NCBI RefSeq assembly: GCF_022662335.1
Contig: NZ_JAKNQJ010000004.1
Location: 124,001 to 188,000 of the forward strand
Reading direction: 5' to 3'
Source: Sphingomonas sp. CROZ-RG-20F-R02-07
Lineage (GTDB): Bacteria > Pseudomonadota > Alphaproteobacteria > Sphingomonadales > Sphingomonadaceae
DNA length: 64,000 nucleotides
A model generated the notes under the pieces. It was given only the letters and a program-made list of their open reading frames with translations. It ran no database searches and was not told the DNA's origin. Shown in pieces: positions 17,875 through 27,068 of this stretch. The position numbers and the translations under genes were made by a program. Every line of letters starts with the position of its first letter. Position 1 is the first letter of the stretch.

Positions 17875-18148
17875 ATGCTGCTGCTCGAAACGCTCGACCG
17901 CAACTTGCCCTCGATCGGCCCAGATCCCCCCCGATGCGGCCGAGACGTGGCGCGAGCGACAGAGCTACGCCGCCGCGACCGGGACCCTGGCCCATCATGG
18001 CATCGTCGTGCGGGCGGACGGGGCCGACGTCTATGTCGCGACGCGACGCGCGTGGCAGCCGCTCGTCTGCCGCATCGTGCCGACGCTCGGCTACGAGATC
18101 GGCGAGATCGATCGCCGTGACGTCGAGGTGTCGGGAACTCCCGGGTGA
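17875..18148 (+). pseudogene. Small hypothetical gene interrupted by a frameshift at a C7 run
   Basis: Two reading frames join into one plausible protein of about 90 residues if one base of the C7 run at 17926-17932 is removed. The first frame gives MLLLETLDRNLPSIGPDPP; the second gives DAAETWRERQSYAAATGTLA and LAHHGIVVRADGADVYVATR to a stop at 18146-18148. Both halves have protein-like composition, while the frame after the run without correction does not. This may be a true mutation, phase variation at a homopolymer, or a sequencing error. No family was recognised. Confidence 0.5.
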
Positions 18149-18181
18149 ACCGCGGGCACCCAGCCAGGGCGCGTGGGTGCG

Positions 18182-20920
18182 TCAGCGCGGGGCCAGCACG
18201 ACGGTGGTGGGCTGCGCCGACAGTGCGATCGTCTGCGCCCCGCGCTCCGCCGTGCCGGTCGCGACGGCATAGCGGCGCCCGCCCGCGGTGGTGGTCTCCA
18301 ACCGCAGCCGGGCCGACGGTGTGGTCGCATCGGCCGGGTCGAGCGTCAGCGTGATCGCGCCGGTTTTGGGTGCATAGCTGGCGGAGGCGATCTTGCCCGC
18401 CTCCAGCGTGATCCACGCTCCTGCAGGCGCCACGAACAGGCGCGCGCGGGCGCCATCCTTGGGCGCCACCGTCACCTTGCCACCGGTTCGCGTCAGGTTG
18501 CCGCCATAGGCGAGCCAGCCGAACGTCGCGTCGTTCACCAGATACGTCGCCGCGGCATAGGCATGGCCGAAAAAGCCCATGCCGTAATCGCCGGTATAGG
18601 GATCCCAGGCCATGCGATCGGGCCAGCTGTGGAACGCCGCCGAGCCGAAGCCGTCGCGATCGATATTGGTGATCCCACCCATCATCCCGCCATAGGCGAC
18701 GCGCAGCAGGTGCGTGTCGGCCGGGTTTGCACGGTACGCGTCGAACAGCGGGACCGCGTTGAGCGCGGAGCCATAATGGTGGATCTGCCGCTCGATCCGC
18801 GGATATTTGCCGCCGTACAGGAAATCCCAGTAGCGCCGAACATTGCCGTTATAGCCCCAGCTCGGGATCGTCGGATCATAGCCCAGGATCGCCTCGCGGG
18901 TGGTTTCGGCCTGCGGCTGATAGCCGAAATAGCGCATCCAGGCATAGACTTCGGGCTGGCCGGTCGAGTCCCAGGCCATCTCGCTGCCGAAGGGATAGCG
19001 CAGCGTCTTCCAGTGATCGGCGCGGTCCTTCATCAGCGCCTCCATATGCGTCGCCTCGACGGTCATGCCCTCGCGCTGGAGATCCTTCAGGATGTCGACG
19101 AACACGTCGCCCTCCATCAGCCCGAACTGCGTGTAATAGGGCGCATCGCGCATCATCGCGGTCACGGTCGTATAGGCATGGTCGAGATACCATTTCCAGC
19201 CATGCGCGCTCACCAGCCCCGGATGGTTGCGCGCCAGGCGGTAGAGCACCCAATGGCCGATCGCGACATGCGGGTAATTATAGGCGCGGCCGAGATCGTC
19301 GGCATCCTTGTGCGACCATGACGTCCAGCTTCGCCAATTCTCATTCGGGTCGTAATAGCCCGGATGCTCGGCCGGGGCGTAATAGAAGAGGCTCTTCTTG
19401 ACCGCGCCGGCATGGTCGCCGCCGGCGACCTGGAGGTTGCCGACCACGGTCTTGTCGACCAGCGTTTCCAGCTTCCCAACTTCGGCGGGGTCGGGATTGT
19501 CGAGCTGCTTCATCATCGCCGCGACCCAACTTCCGGCGCCGCCTTCGTCGCTCATGCCCGAAATCCACACCCGCGGTTCCTGCGTGACGATCCGGCCCGC
19601 TTCCTTGTCGTAGGTGAGGATCGCGGGGGTGCGGTGGAACGGATCGGCGGGATCGTCGAACCATTGCCGCGTGGTGGTGAAATGGCCGATATCGGCCATC
19701 ACCTGGTCGAGCGGCTTGGTGATGGCATAGCTCACCGTCTGTACCGTGCCGTCGGCATAGGTGATGCTGAGCCGTGCCGGGCCCCAGCCATGCGCCTGCA
19801 CGGCGTAGCGCACCCAGCTCTTGGCGCCGGGAGCCGGCGTGGCGACCAGCGCGCCCGCTGGGAAAGACTCGATCCTGGCGACCTTGCTGCCATAGTTCAG
19901 GAACAGCGATGCGTGGAGGTCGGTCGGCACGACATAGCCGGGAATGCCGACCGCGACCGGGCGATGCTGCGCGGCGAGCGTCGCCTCGATGCCGCGAATA
20001 TCGGGCGATTGCACGAAGCGCACGCCGATGTCGCGCCGTTCACCCGGGGCGAGCGTGATGCTGGTCGGCGCGTTCCACGGGGTGCCGGCCTTGCTCCATT
20101 CCCGGTCCGCATAGCCCTTCGATGCGAGGGTCCAGTCGTAAAAGCCTTCCGACGTCTGGCTGCGCCGGCTTTTCTCGGTGAAGGTCGCGTCCCTGGGCGC
20201 ATCGCGCTCGGACGGCAGCGGGACATAGGCTTCGAGCGGGCTGTGCCCCTCGGGCAATACCAGCAGGGCCGGGCCCTTGCCGCTCAGCCGCGTGACCTGG
20301 AGATAGCCCGCGTCGCGCCCGATATAGGGATCGACGAAGCTGGCGGCGGCGTGCGCCTGTTCGAGCGTGCGGCCGTCGATGATGTTGTCGAACACCATCG
20401 GCATGCCGAGCACGCCGATCTCCACCGGCGTGCGCGCCGTGTTGACCAGGGTGAAGCGCAGCGCCGGGGTGCCGCCGACATCGACCCAGCGGCGCTCGAC
20501 CCGGATCGGGATGCCGTCGCCCATCGAGGCTGTGATGTCGGCTGCGGCCAGCGTGGTGCCGCGCGCGGGCAGGATCGTGATCGCCCGGCGCCGGTGCGCC
20601 GAGGCGAAGTCACGCCATGCGCCGCCGGGGATGCGCAAGCGGATGTCGATGTCGCCGACATGGTTGTAGCCGTCGCCCTGGCGCTCTGCCTCGCGCGTGC
20701 CGGGCACGAAATCGAAGGTCGGTTCGGCGAGCGGCGACAGGCCGGCGAGCGTCTGCGTATCGCGCCGCAGGACGAGCCGTAGCGCACCGACGCGCAGCGA
20801 AGTGGTCGCGATCGGCCGGCAGACGGGCTTCGGCGGTTGGGCGTCCTGCGCGGTGACGGGAAGCGGCATCGCGGCGGCCAGGGCGAGTGACAAAGCACGC
20901 AGCCGTCGGATGGATGGCAT
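18182..20920 (-). CDS. Secreted DUF5695 protein (putative glycan-active enzyme)
   Basis: A 912-residue exported protein: signal peptide MPSIRRLRALSLALAAAMPL with a TAQ cleavage region near residue 24, an N-terminal beta-rich half, and a C-terminal half of aromatic-rich helical hairpins (HYGSALNAVPLFDAYR, WDPYTGDYGMGFFGHAYAA) resembling an alpha/alpha toroid seen in many glycoside hydrolases and lyases. The pattern matches the DUF5695 family as I know it; the reaction is not known. Conserved acidic and aromatic residues in SDEGGAGSW and NENWRSWTSW could line an active site. The ATG at 20918-20920 was chosen because it begins the signal peptide. The gene is single, with only a decayed cupin gene upstream. 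Confidence 0.75.
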   Translation of the reverse strand: MPSIRRLRALSLALAAAMPLPVTAQDAQPPKPVCRPIATTSLRVGALRLVLRRDTQTLAGLSPLAEPTFDFVPGTREAERQGDGYNHVGDIDIRLRIPGGAWRDFASAHRRRAITILPARGTTLAAADITASMGDGIPIRVERRWVDVGGTPALRFTLVNTARTPVEIGVLGMPMVFDNIIDGRTLEQAHAAASFVDPYIGRDAGYLQVTRLSGKGPALLVLPEGHSPLEAYVPLPSERDAPRDATFTEKSRRSQTSEGFYDWTLASKGYADREWSKAGTPWNAPTSITLAPGERRDIGVRFVQSPDIRGIEATLAAQHRPVAVGIPGYVVPTDLHASLFLNYGSKVARIESFPAGALVATPAPGAKSWVRYAVQAHGWGPARLSITYADGTVQTVSYAITKPLDQVMADIGHFTTTRQWFDDPADPFHRTPAILTYDKEAGRIVTQEPRVWISGMSDEGGAGSWVAAMMKQLDNPDPAEVGKLETLVDKTVVGNLQVAGGDHAGAVKKSLFYYAPAEHPGYYDPNENWRSWTSWSHKDADDLGRAYNYPHVAIGHWVLYRLARNHPGLVSAHGWKWYLDHAYTTVTAMMRDAPYYTQFGLMEGDVFVDILKDLQREGMTVEATHMEALMKDRADHWKTLRYPFGSEMAWDSTGQPEVYAWMRYFGYQPQAETTREAILGYDPTIPSWGYNGNVRRYWDFLYGGKYPRIERQIHHYGSALNAVPLFDAYRANPADTHLLRVAYGGMMGGITNIDRDGFGSAAFHSWPDRMAWDPYTGDYGMGFFGHAYAAATYLVNDATFGWLAYGGNLTRTGGKVTVAPKDGARARLFVAPAGAWITLEAGKIASASYAPKTGAITLTLDPADATTPSARLRLETTTAGGRRYAVATGTAERGAQTIALSAQPTTVVLAPR

Positions 20921-21078
20921 CGGCTGTCTCACTGGTCGGCCATGGTGGATGCGCTGGGGTGCAGGAAGGCGGCGTGGGCCGAAGGCGCTTTGCCGGGCAG
21001 GTCGCATTCGGTGCTGCGGTTTGGTCGATGGATCAGGCGCGCGGAGCAGGACGGCACGGGCATTCCCCTTTCGACCAT

Positions 21079-21108
21079 TTTACAGCAGCTAACCCGTCGC
21101 CACGTCAA
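21079..21108 (-). promoter_or_regulatory. Candidate promoter of the DUF5695 gene
   Basis: On the minus strand TTGACG (21103-21108) and TGTAAA (21079-21084) are 18 bp apart. A TTATA-CGA-TATAA inverted repeat (21115-21127) lies directly upstream of the -35 and could be a regulator site. This and the leader fill the 208 bp between the two genes. Confidence 0.4.
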
Positions 21109-21128
21109 CGCACATTATACGATATAAG

Positions 21129-21441
21129 ATCGAGGTGGTGGTGACCATCTGCACCTCTACGTCCTGGAGGGCGAGTATCTCGTCCAGGTGGGGGATACGC
21201 GTTTTCTTCTGAAGACGGCCGACTGCATTCTGGGTCCGCGGGGCGTTCCCCATGCATGGGCGTTCGTCGCGCTCAAGACGGGCCGCCTGCTTCTCAGCTA
21301 TGCGCCGACCGGAAAGATGGAGGCGTTCTTCAACGCATAGGAGCAACTGGGCTTCAGCGCTGGCGGCTATTCCAAGGGAAGGATGCCGCCTTGCTGCGAT
21401 CCTATGGCATGGAGCGTATGGGGCCGCCGATCCCGCTCTGA
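21129..21441 (+). pseudogene. Decayed cupin-domain gene
   Basis: Translation of 21129 onwards gives a clear cupin barrel fragment: HLYVLEGEYLVQVGD, LLKTADCILGPRGVPHAW and LLLSYAPTGKMEAFF. It lacks an N-terminus and start codon (an in-frame TAA sits just upstream at 21125-21127), has an in-frame TAG at 21338-21340, and then continues after a frame change as KDAALLRSYGMERMGPPIPL to the TGA at 21439-21441, which is a typical cupin-protein C-terminus. At least three lesions mean it is not functional. It is upstream of, and divergent from, the DUF5695 gene. Confidence 0.7.
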
Positions 21442-21496
21442 TCGCGTTCCTTTATCAGTGCTGGCCATCCGATCGCGGCCGCGGCAGGGGTGTACG

Positions 21497-22036
21497 ATGA
21501 CAGCCAAGCGATTCTTCCGACATGCCGGACCTGCGTTGGCGCTGGCGGCGCTGATCGGGGCTCCCGGTTGCGTGCCCGCGGGGCATGTCGCGCCGCCCGC
21601 GGCCTCTGCCATGCCGGTGTTCGATCCCGTCCGCTTCTTCGCCGGCAGCACGCATGGCACGGGGACGCTGCATATCCTGTTTTCGAAATCCCGCAGCACG
21701 GATGTGCGCGGCATGGGCCTGGTAAGCCCGGCGGGCGAGATCACCCTGGATCAGGATGTCGTGCAGGGCGACGGCGCGGCCAAGCATCGCACCTGGCGGC
21801 TGCGGCCGGCCGGGCCGGGTCGATATACGGGCACGCTGACCGATGCGGTGGGGCCCGTATTCGCCGAGACCCATGGCAACGCGCTCCACATCGCCTTCGT
21901 CATGAAGGGAGGGCTGAAGGTCGAGCAGCGGCTCTATCTGCAACCCGGCGGGCAGGTCGCGCTCAACAGGATGACGGTGCGCAAGGCGGGGATCGTCGTG
22001 GCGCGCCTGGACGAACGGATCGAAAGGCGCGAATGA
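21497..22036 (+). CDS. DUF3833-like exported protein, probable lipoprotein
   Basis: A 179-residue protein with an N-terminal hydrophobic segment (RHAGPALALAALIGAPGC) whose Cys near residue 25 may be a lipidation site, although the lipobox APGC is not canonical. The mature part follows the DUF3833 pattern: FFAGSTHGTGTL, a W in KHRTWRLRPAG, and GNALHIAF followed by a C-terminal block MTVRKAGIVVARLDE. Function unknown. ATG at 21497 follows GGCAGGGG. It overlaps the downstream VIT-family gene by four bases (ATGA), so the two are translationally coupled. Confidence 0.7.
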   Translation: MTAKRFFRHAGPALALAALIGAPGCVPAGHVAPPAASAMPVFDPVRFFAGSTHGTGTLHILFSKSRSTDVRGMGLVSPAGEITLDQDVVQGDGAAKHRTWRLRPAGPGRYTGTLTDAVGPVFAETHGNALHIAFVMKGGLKVEQRLYLQPGGQVALNRMTVRKAGIVVARLDERIERRE

Positions 22037-22794
22037 CCGCAACCCGAGGCCTGACGGCCGATCCCGCGCACCGCACCGATGCGGGCGGGGATCACGCCCC
22101 GGTCGCCCCGACCGAACACCACCTCGTCCACCGAACGGGCTGGTTGCGTGCCGCCGTGCTTGGGGCGAATGACGGGATCATTTCGGTGTCCAGCCTGTTG
22201 GTCGGCGTCGCGGCGGCGCCAGCGGCAAGCCATGCGGGCGTGCTGCTGGCGGGATCGGCAGCGCTCGTGGGCGGTGCCTTGTCGATGGCGGCCGGCGAAT
22301 ATGTGTCGGTCAGCTCGCAGTCCGATACCGAGCGCGCGGACCTTGCCCGCGAACGCGCCGAGTTGCTACGCGCACCGGAGCAGGAAACCGCGGAGCTCGC
22401 GGCCATCTATGTCGCGCGTGGCGTGTCGCCCGCCGTCGCGCGGCAGGTGGCCGAACAGATGATGGCGCACGATGCCTTGGGCGCACATATGCGCGACGAA
22501 CTCGGCCTTACGGAAGAGCTGGCCGCGCGCCCGCTGCAGGCGGCGTTCTCGTCCGCGCTGGCGTTCACGACCGGCGCGATCGTTCCGGTGCTGGTCGCCG
22601 CCTTCGCGCCGCACGACCGGGTCGTTCTGGCCGTGTCGGTGGTCGCGCTGCTGCTGCTGGCGCTGCTCGGCGCGATCGGCGCGACGATCGGCGGCGCGAG
22701 GATCGGGCGCGCGGTCGCCCGCGTCACCTTCTGGGGCGTCGCCGCGATGGGCGCGACGGCGGCGATCGGTCACCTGTTCGGCACCGCGGGCTGA
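22033..22794 (+). CDS. VIT1/CCC1-family Fe2+/Mn2+ transporter
   Basis: A 253-residue inner-membrane protein of the vacuolar iron transporter family. The first transmembrane segment carries the signature VLGANDGIISVSSLLVG, the second SMAAGEYVSVSSQSDTE, and a hydrophilic charged metal-binding loop of about 90 residues (ERADLARERAEL to DELGLTEEL) precedes three further helices. In bacteria these proteins handle iron or manganese detoxification. The four-base overlap with the DUF3833 gene suggests that the two are made together, although I know of no functional link. Confidence 0.9.
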   Translation: MTATRGLTADPAHRTDAGGDHAPVAPTEHHLVHRTGWLRAAVLGANDGIISVSSLLVGVAAAPAASHAGVLLAGSAALVGGALSMAAGEYVSVSSQSDTERADLARERAELLRAPEQETAELAAIYVARGVSPAVARQVAEQMMAHDALGAHMRDELGLTEELAARPLQAAFSSALAFTTGAIVPVLVAAFAPHDRVVLAVSVVALLLLALLGAIGATIGGARIGRAVARVTFWGVAAMGATAAIGHLFGTAG

Positions 22795-22834
22795 CCCGAT
22801 CGCGGCGCGCGTGACGTACCTTAGACCGGCTGCA

Positions 22835-23836
22835 TCATGACGCGAACAGCGACGCGGCCTTGTGCACGCGTGTCACGCCGGCATCGTCGGTCGTGGCATA
22901 GGTGAAGCCGGGCAACAGGCAATAGGCGCCGATCCGCCCCCGCGTGTCGATCGCGAGGAAGCCGACCTGAACGCCCTTGATCGCATCGCCGCGCAGGGCC
23001 GCGATGTGGCGGACGACCTCCTCGCATGCCTGTTGCGCGGTGCGCCCGGCCCTCATCGAGGCGACGACGCGGGCGCTGCCCGCCACGCGCGTCACCTCTT
23101 CGCCGAGACCGGTCGAGGTGGCGCCGCCGACGCCCTTCTCGACATACAGGCCGCTGCCCACCTGTGGCGAATCGCCGACCCGGCCGCGCATCTTGAACGC
23201 CATGCCCGATGTCGTGCAGCCGCCCGCCAGCCGCCCCGCCGGATCGCAGGCGAGGATACCGATCGTATCGTGATCGAGCGCGCCGCCCGGCGTGCGATAG
23301 GTGCCGGTCTCGCTGTTGGCGACGGGGCGATAGTCCTGTGTCTTTAACCATTTGCGCCACGCCGCCTCGGCCGGCGGGGTGAGCAGCGCGACCTTGGGAA
23401 AGCCGCGCTCGCGGGCGAAGCGTGTGGCGCCTTCGCCGACGATCAGCGTGTGAGGCGTATGCTCCATGACGGCGCGCGCGACCGAGATCGCATGCACCGC
23501 ATCCTCCAGCGCGGCGACCGCGCCGACCTGGCCGGCATCGTCCATGATGACCGCATCCAGCGTGACGTGCCCGTCGCGATCGGGATAGCCGCCATAGCCG
23601 ACCGAATGGTTGTCGGGATCGGCCTCGGGCACCATCGCGCCCGTCTCGATCGCGTCGAGCAACGTGCCCCCGGCACGCAGCCGCGCATAGGCCGCATCGT
23701 TGGCGGCCGCCCCGAAATCCCAGGTGGAGAGGATCAGGCACCGCGGCGGATCGCCTGCACCAGTTGCCTTGGCCGCGAGCGGGGCGGCCAGCCCCGATGC
23801 GCCGATCGTCGCCAGAAAAGTCCGCCGATCGTTCAT
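22835..23836 (-). CDS. N4-(beta-N-acetylglucosaminyl)-L-asparaginase (Ntn-hydrolase), Tat-exported
   Basis: A 333-residue aspartylglucosaminidase-type enzyme that cleaves the GlcNAc-Asn bond of glycoasparagines, or isoaspartyl bonds in related enzymes. The precursor is expected to self-cleave before Thr191 in the HDTIGIL motif, making that Thr the N-terminal nucleophile; the family marks VGYGGYPDRDG and GLYVEKGVGGATSTG are present. The N-terminus MNDRRTFLATIGASGLAAPL is a twin-arginine signal, so it works in the periplasm. The gene follows a TonB receptor with an 86-nt gap that contains a hairpin, consistent with import and degradation of a glycopeptide or glycoasparagine. Confidence 0.9.
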   Translation of the reverse strand: MNDRRTFLATIGASGLAAPLAAKATGAGDPPRCLILSTWDFGAAANDAAYARLRAGGTLLDAIETGAMVPEADPDNHSVGYGGYPDRDGHVTLDAVIMDDAGQVGAVAALEDAVHAISVARAVMEHTPHTLIVGEGATRFARERGFPKVALLTPPAEAAWRKWLKTQDYRPVANSETGTYRTPGGALDHDTIGILACDPAGRLAGGCTTSGMAFKMRGRVGDSPQVGSGLYVEKGVGGATSTGLGEEVTRVAGSARVVASMRAGRTAQQACEEVVRHIAALRGDAIKGVQVGFLAIDTRGRIGAYCLLPGFTYATTDDAGVTRVHKAASLFAS

Positions 23837-23882
23837 GTGCCGCCCTTCGATTTCGAACCGATTTGCCCTTCGATATCGTTGA

Positions 23883-23908
23883 ACGGGGCGCGCCCGCAAG
23901 CGCCCCGT
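23883..23908 (-). terminator. Intercistronic hairpin between TonB receptor and glycosylasparaginase genes
   Basis: Perfect 8-bp arms ACGGGGCG and CGCCCCGT enclose a 10-nt loop. There is no U-tract. It may attenuate transcription or stabilise the receptor mRNA so that the receptor is made in excess over the enzyme. Confidence 0.45.
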
Positions 23909-23922
23909 CCAGACCGGTCGGA

Positions 23923-26900
23923 TCAGAAACTGGTCGTCACGCCAATCGCGATGTTGCGGCCAAGGCTGTCGTAGCGCGCGGGGATCGTGTTGCTGCGCGC
24001 CAGGCTGATATTGTACGAATTGGCGAGGATCGGCGGATTGCGATCGAGCAGGTTGTTCGCGACCAGCCGCAGGCTGTAGCGCTTGGCGATGTTGAACGTC
24101 AGCGCGAGATCGAAATAGCTGACCGGATCGATCCGCGCGAACGTCGTCTGTGCGTTGGCCGCGGTGCCGCCGATCGCGGGATCGCCCGAATTGTTGGCGC
24201 TCGTCAGCGCGCCCACATAGCGCCAGTTGAAGGATGCGTTGAAGCTGCCGTCGGGCAAGGTGTAGGTCGTGCGCAGGCCGTGTGCCCATTTCGGCAGCAG
24301 CTGCCCGCAGCCATTGCCGTAATAGCCCGCGCAATTGCGCAGCGGCTCTACGGGCGAGTCCTGCCCGCCGGCAAAGGTGGTGAGCGATCCGTTGAAGCCG
24401 AAATTCACGCTGCCCGCGCCGCCCAGAGCGAGTGTGTAATCGCCCTGGAAATCCCAGCCGCGCGCGATCGAGAAATAATAGTTCGTCGTGCCCTCGCGGA
24501 TGAAGCCGCTCGTCGGGTTGCCCGCGGCGGCGGCGTAGAGCGTGCCGTTGGCGGCACGCACGATCCCCGAACAGAAGAACGGATCGCCGTTCGAGCGCAG
24601 GCAGCCATCGGTGTAATAGCTGTCGTCATTGAAGCCGAGCGAGTTGTCAATCTTGATCCGGTAACGATCGACCGAGAAGACGAGGCCACGGACGAAACGG
24701 GGCTTCACCACGATGCCGTAGGTCTGGGTATAGGCGGTTTCCGGGTTGGCGGTGAAGCCGCCCGAGCGCACGGTGCACTGGTCGTTCGGGCACAGCAGCG
24801 TCGCGCTGCCGTACAGCGCGTCGGACAGGCCGGTCGCGCGGCACACGTCGCGCGAGGCGAGCGGCGCGGTGGTGGTGATCGTCTGGCCCGGATGGGCGGG
24901 ATCGGCGATCTGGCGCGGCACGGGCGCGCAGAAATCATTGCCCGACGCGCCCTGCTTGGTGAAGCTGATGTTGCTCGCCTGGAAGGTTTCCACCACGCTC
25001 GGCGCGCGCTGCGCCTTGTTGAACGACAGGCGGAAGGTGAGGTCGGACACGGGGGCAAAGACGCCCTCCATCTTCCACGTCGTGAACGTGTCGGGATTGC
25101 TGTTGTACCGCGACACGCGGAACGCGCCGTTCGCCTGGAGCAGATCGGCGAAGCGCTTGTGCTGCACGAGCGGCACCTGCAATTCGACATTGCCTTCCCA
25201 GACATGCTGGCGAAGGTCGGAATCCGATCCGCCATTGTCGTTGTAGAAGGCGGCGTTGGCGGTCGAACTCTGTCGGTCTTCGCGATATTCGACGCCCAGC
25301 GCGAAGGCGAGGCCGTCTTCGGCGAAGGGCGACGTGATGCCATATTTGCCGAGATCGCCCGTTACGTTGGCCAACACGTCGTAGAGCTGGCCGACGGTCT
25401 TCTGCTTCTCGACGCTGTTCGCGCCGGAGATATAGTTCAGGAGCGCCGGACTGCCGCCGCCCGCGCTGAACGCATCGAATGCCACGCAGCCCGGATCGGT
25501 GCCGTTGATCGTGGCCACGCATGTCGGCACGCCGTTTGCGTTGACGACGTTCAGCGTGTTGTTGACGCGGCCGTAATCGGGCAGCGTCGCGGGCATGTAT
25601 TCCTGTTGATTGCGCGCGTAGACGCCGCCGACGTCATAGGTCCAGGCCTCGCCGATCTTGCCACGCACGCCGCCCGTCGCGCGGAGGCCGGTGTTGACAT
25701 AGGTGTCGTCGAGATACGGTACGTTGAGGCGATAGCGCACCTCCAGCGGCACCAGCGCCGCCGTGCCCGCCGCGGCGCCGCAGAGCGTGGTCGCCTGCGA
25801 GGACGAGAGATACGGATTGTTGCAGTTCACCTGATACGGGCTGGAGCCATAGGCGGTGTAGCTGAAGACGCGGTTCGGGAAGCGGTTGATCGATTTGTCG
25901 CGGAACCAAAGGCCCGAGCCGTAGACCTCGAATTCGGGGGACAGCTTGAGCGAAACAAAGCCGCCCGCATTCAGCCGGTTGTCCTGGCGCTGGTAGGAAT
26001 AGCCGTCATAGGGATTGGCCGCATTGTTCGCGCCGATGCCGTAAGGCACGAAGGTGCGCGAGCCGTCCGGATTGTTGACATAGGCGGTGCCGTTGTTCGC
26101 GCCCGAACGCGGTGAGATATAGCCGCTGACGGAATAGGTGGAGAGCGAGCAACTGAGCGGGCCGTCTTTCGTCGTCTGCAAAAGCTGGCAGGCCGAGGTG
26201 GATCGTGAGGCATAGGGCAGCAGATCGGCATGCCGGTAATCGACGAAGCCCGAGACGTGGAGCTTGTCGTCGAACAGCGCGGTGCCCGCCGTCAGCGTCA
26301 GGTCGGCACGGCCGCCGTCGTTCGTCGTGCCGAACTCGGTCGGGAAGCCGGACGCCTGCGCCTGTTGCGTGACGATGTTCGGCTTGTTGTCGTGGTTGTA
26401 GAAATTATAGTTGGCGTCGAGCCGCAAACCCTTGAAATCGGGTTTCAGGATGAAGTTGACGACGCCTGCGACCGCATCCGATCCATAGACCGCCGATGCG
26501 CCGCCCGTCAGCACGTCCACGCGCTCGATCAACGAGATGGGGATGATGTTGAGGTCTTCGCCGTTGATCGTGCCGAGGCGCTTGCCGTCGATCAGCACCA
26601 GCGTGCGTTCGAAGCCGAGGTTGCGCAGCTTGACGCGTTGGCGCCCGTCGGAATCCTGGTAGTTTTGCTGGCTGTCGGGTGCGACCTGCGGAAGACGGTT
26701 CAAGACCTCCTCGACGTTGATCGGCGACTGCGCCTTGATGTCGAGCGCCGTCACCGATGTGATCGGTGCCGCGGCGGTGGAATTGGGGCGCTGGATGCGC
26801 GAGCCGGTCACCACGACGTCGAGGCCGGCAGCGTCTCCCGCCGACGCCTGCCCGGTGATCGCGTCGGACCGCGTCTGTGCGGAATCGGCGACGCTGCCCT

Positions 26901-26994
26901 GCGGCGGATCGGCTTGCTGGGCCGTAGCCGGCGTGGCGGCGAAAACCAACGCTGCGCCGAGTGCAGCAAGCGACGTCGTGTTGCGAAACCCCAT
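23923..26994 (-). CDS. TonB-dependent receptor upstream of glycosylasparaginase
   Basis: A 1023-residue outer-membrane receptor. Signal peptide MGFRNTTSLAALGAALVFAA ending at TAQ; then a region with DVVVTGSRIQRPNS as a TonB-box-like segment, the plug (VEEVLNRLPQV, LRNLGFERTLVLIDGKRL, VDVLTGGASAVYGSDAVAGV) and a 22-strand-type barrel ending in VTTSF with C-terminal Phe. An in-frame TTG precedes the ATG at 26992-26994, which is better placed after AAGGGGGAAAG. It is the large-ligand (Oar/CirA-like, TIGR01782-like) sphingomonad type. Pairing with the periplasmic glycosylasparaginase suggests uptake of glycopeptides. Confidence 0.93.
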   Translation of the reverse strand: MGFRNTTSLAALGAALVFAATPATAQQADPPQGSVADSAQTRSDAITGQASAGDAAGLDVVVTGSRIQRPNSTAAAPITSVTALDIKAQSPINVEEVLNRLPQVAPDSQQNYQDSDGRQRVKLRNLGFERTLVLIDGKRLGTINGEDLNIIPISLIERVDVLTGGASAVYGSDAVAGVVNFILKPDFKGLRLDANYNFYNHDNKPNIVTQQAQASGFPTEFGTTNDGGRADLTLTAGTALFDDKLHVSGFVDYRHADLLPYASRSTSACQLLQTTKDGPLSCSLSTYSVSGYISPRSGANNGTAYVNNPDGSRTFVPYGIGANNAANPYDGYSYQRQDNRLNAGGFVSLKLSPEFEVYGSGLWFRDKSINRFPNRVFSYTAYGSSPYQVNCNNPYLSSSQATTLCGAAAGTAALVPLEVRYRLNVPYLDDTYVNTGLRATGGVRGKIGEAWTYDVGGVYARNQQEYMPATLPDYGRVNNTLNVVNANGVPTCVATINGTDPGCVAFDAFSAGGGSPALLNYISGANSVEKQKTVGQLYDVLANVTGDLGKYGITSPFAEDGLAFALGVEYREDRQSSTANAAFYNDNGGSDSDLRQHVWEGNVELQVPLVQHKRFADLLQANGAFRVSRYNSNPDTFTTWKMEGVFAPVSDLTFRLSFNKAQRAPSVVETFQASNISFTKQGASGNDFCAPVPRQIADPAHPGQTITTTAPLASRDVCRATGLSDALYGSATLLCPNDQCTVRSGGFTANPETAYTQTYGIVVKPRFVRGLVFSVDRYRIKIDNSLGFNDDSYYTDGCLRSNGDPFFCSGIVRAANGTLYAAAAGNPTSGFIREGTTNYYFSIARGWDFQGDYTLALGGAGSVNFGFNGSLTTFAGGQDSPVEPLRNCAGYYGNGCGQLLPKWAHGLRTTYTLPDGSFNASFNWRYVGALTSANNSGDPAIGGTAANAQTTFARIDPVSYFDLALTFNIAKRYSLRLVANNLLDRNPPILANSYNISLARSNTIPARYDSLGRNIAIGVTTSF

Positions 26995-27068
26995 CAACTT
27001 TCCCCCTTTTTCGCAGCCTGCTTTGCATGGCCACGGAAGGAGTTTGTCATACTAATAAAACAGCCGTC

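Noticed and set aside
17813..18148. A single 111-residue plus-strand gene starting at 17813
   Set aside because: Its first third is out of frame with the likely protein and Cys-rich without reason; the joined two-frame model fits better.
23764..26115. A 783-residue frame antisense to the second TonB receptor
   Set aside because: Shadow frame with biased composition; the receptor has signal, plug and barrel motifs.
22835..26994. Lasso-peptide or isopeptide locus because a TonB receptor sits beside an isoaspartyl-type hydrolase
   Set aside because: No precursor peptide, B or C enzyme in the region, and the hydrolase is of the Ntn type, not the S9 isopeptidase type seen in such clusters.
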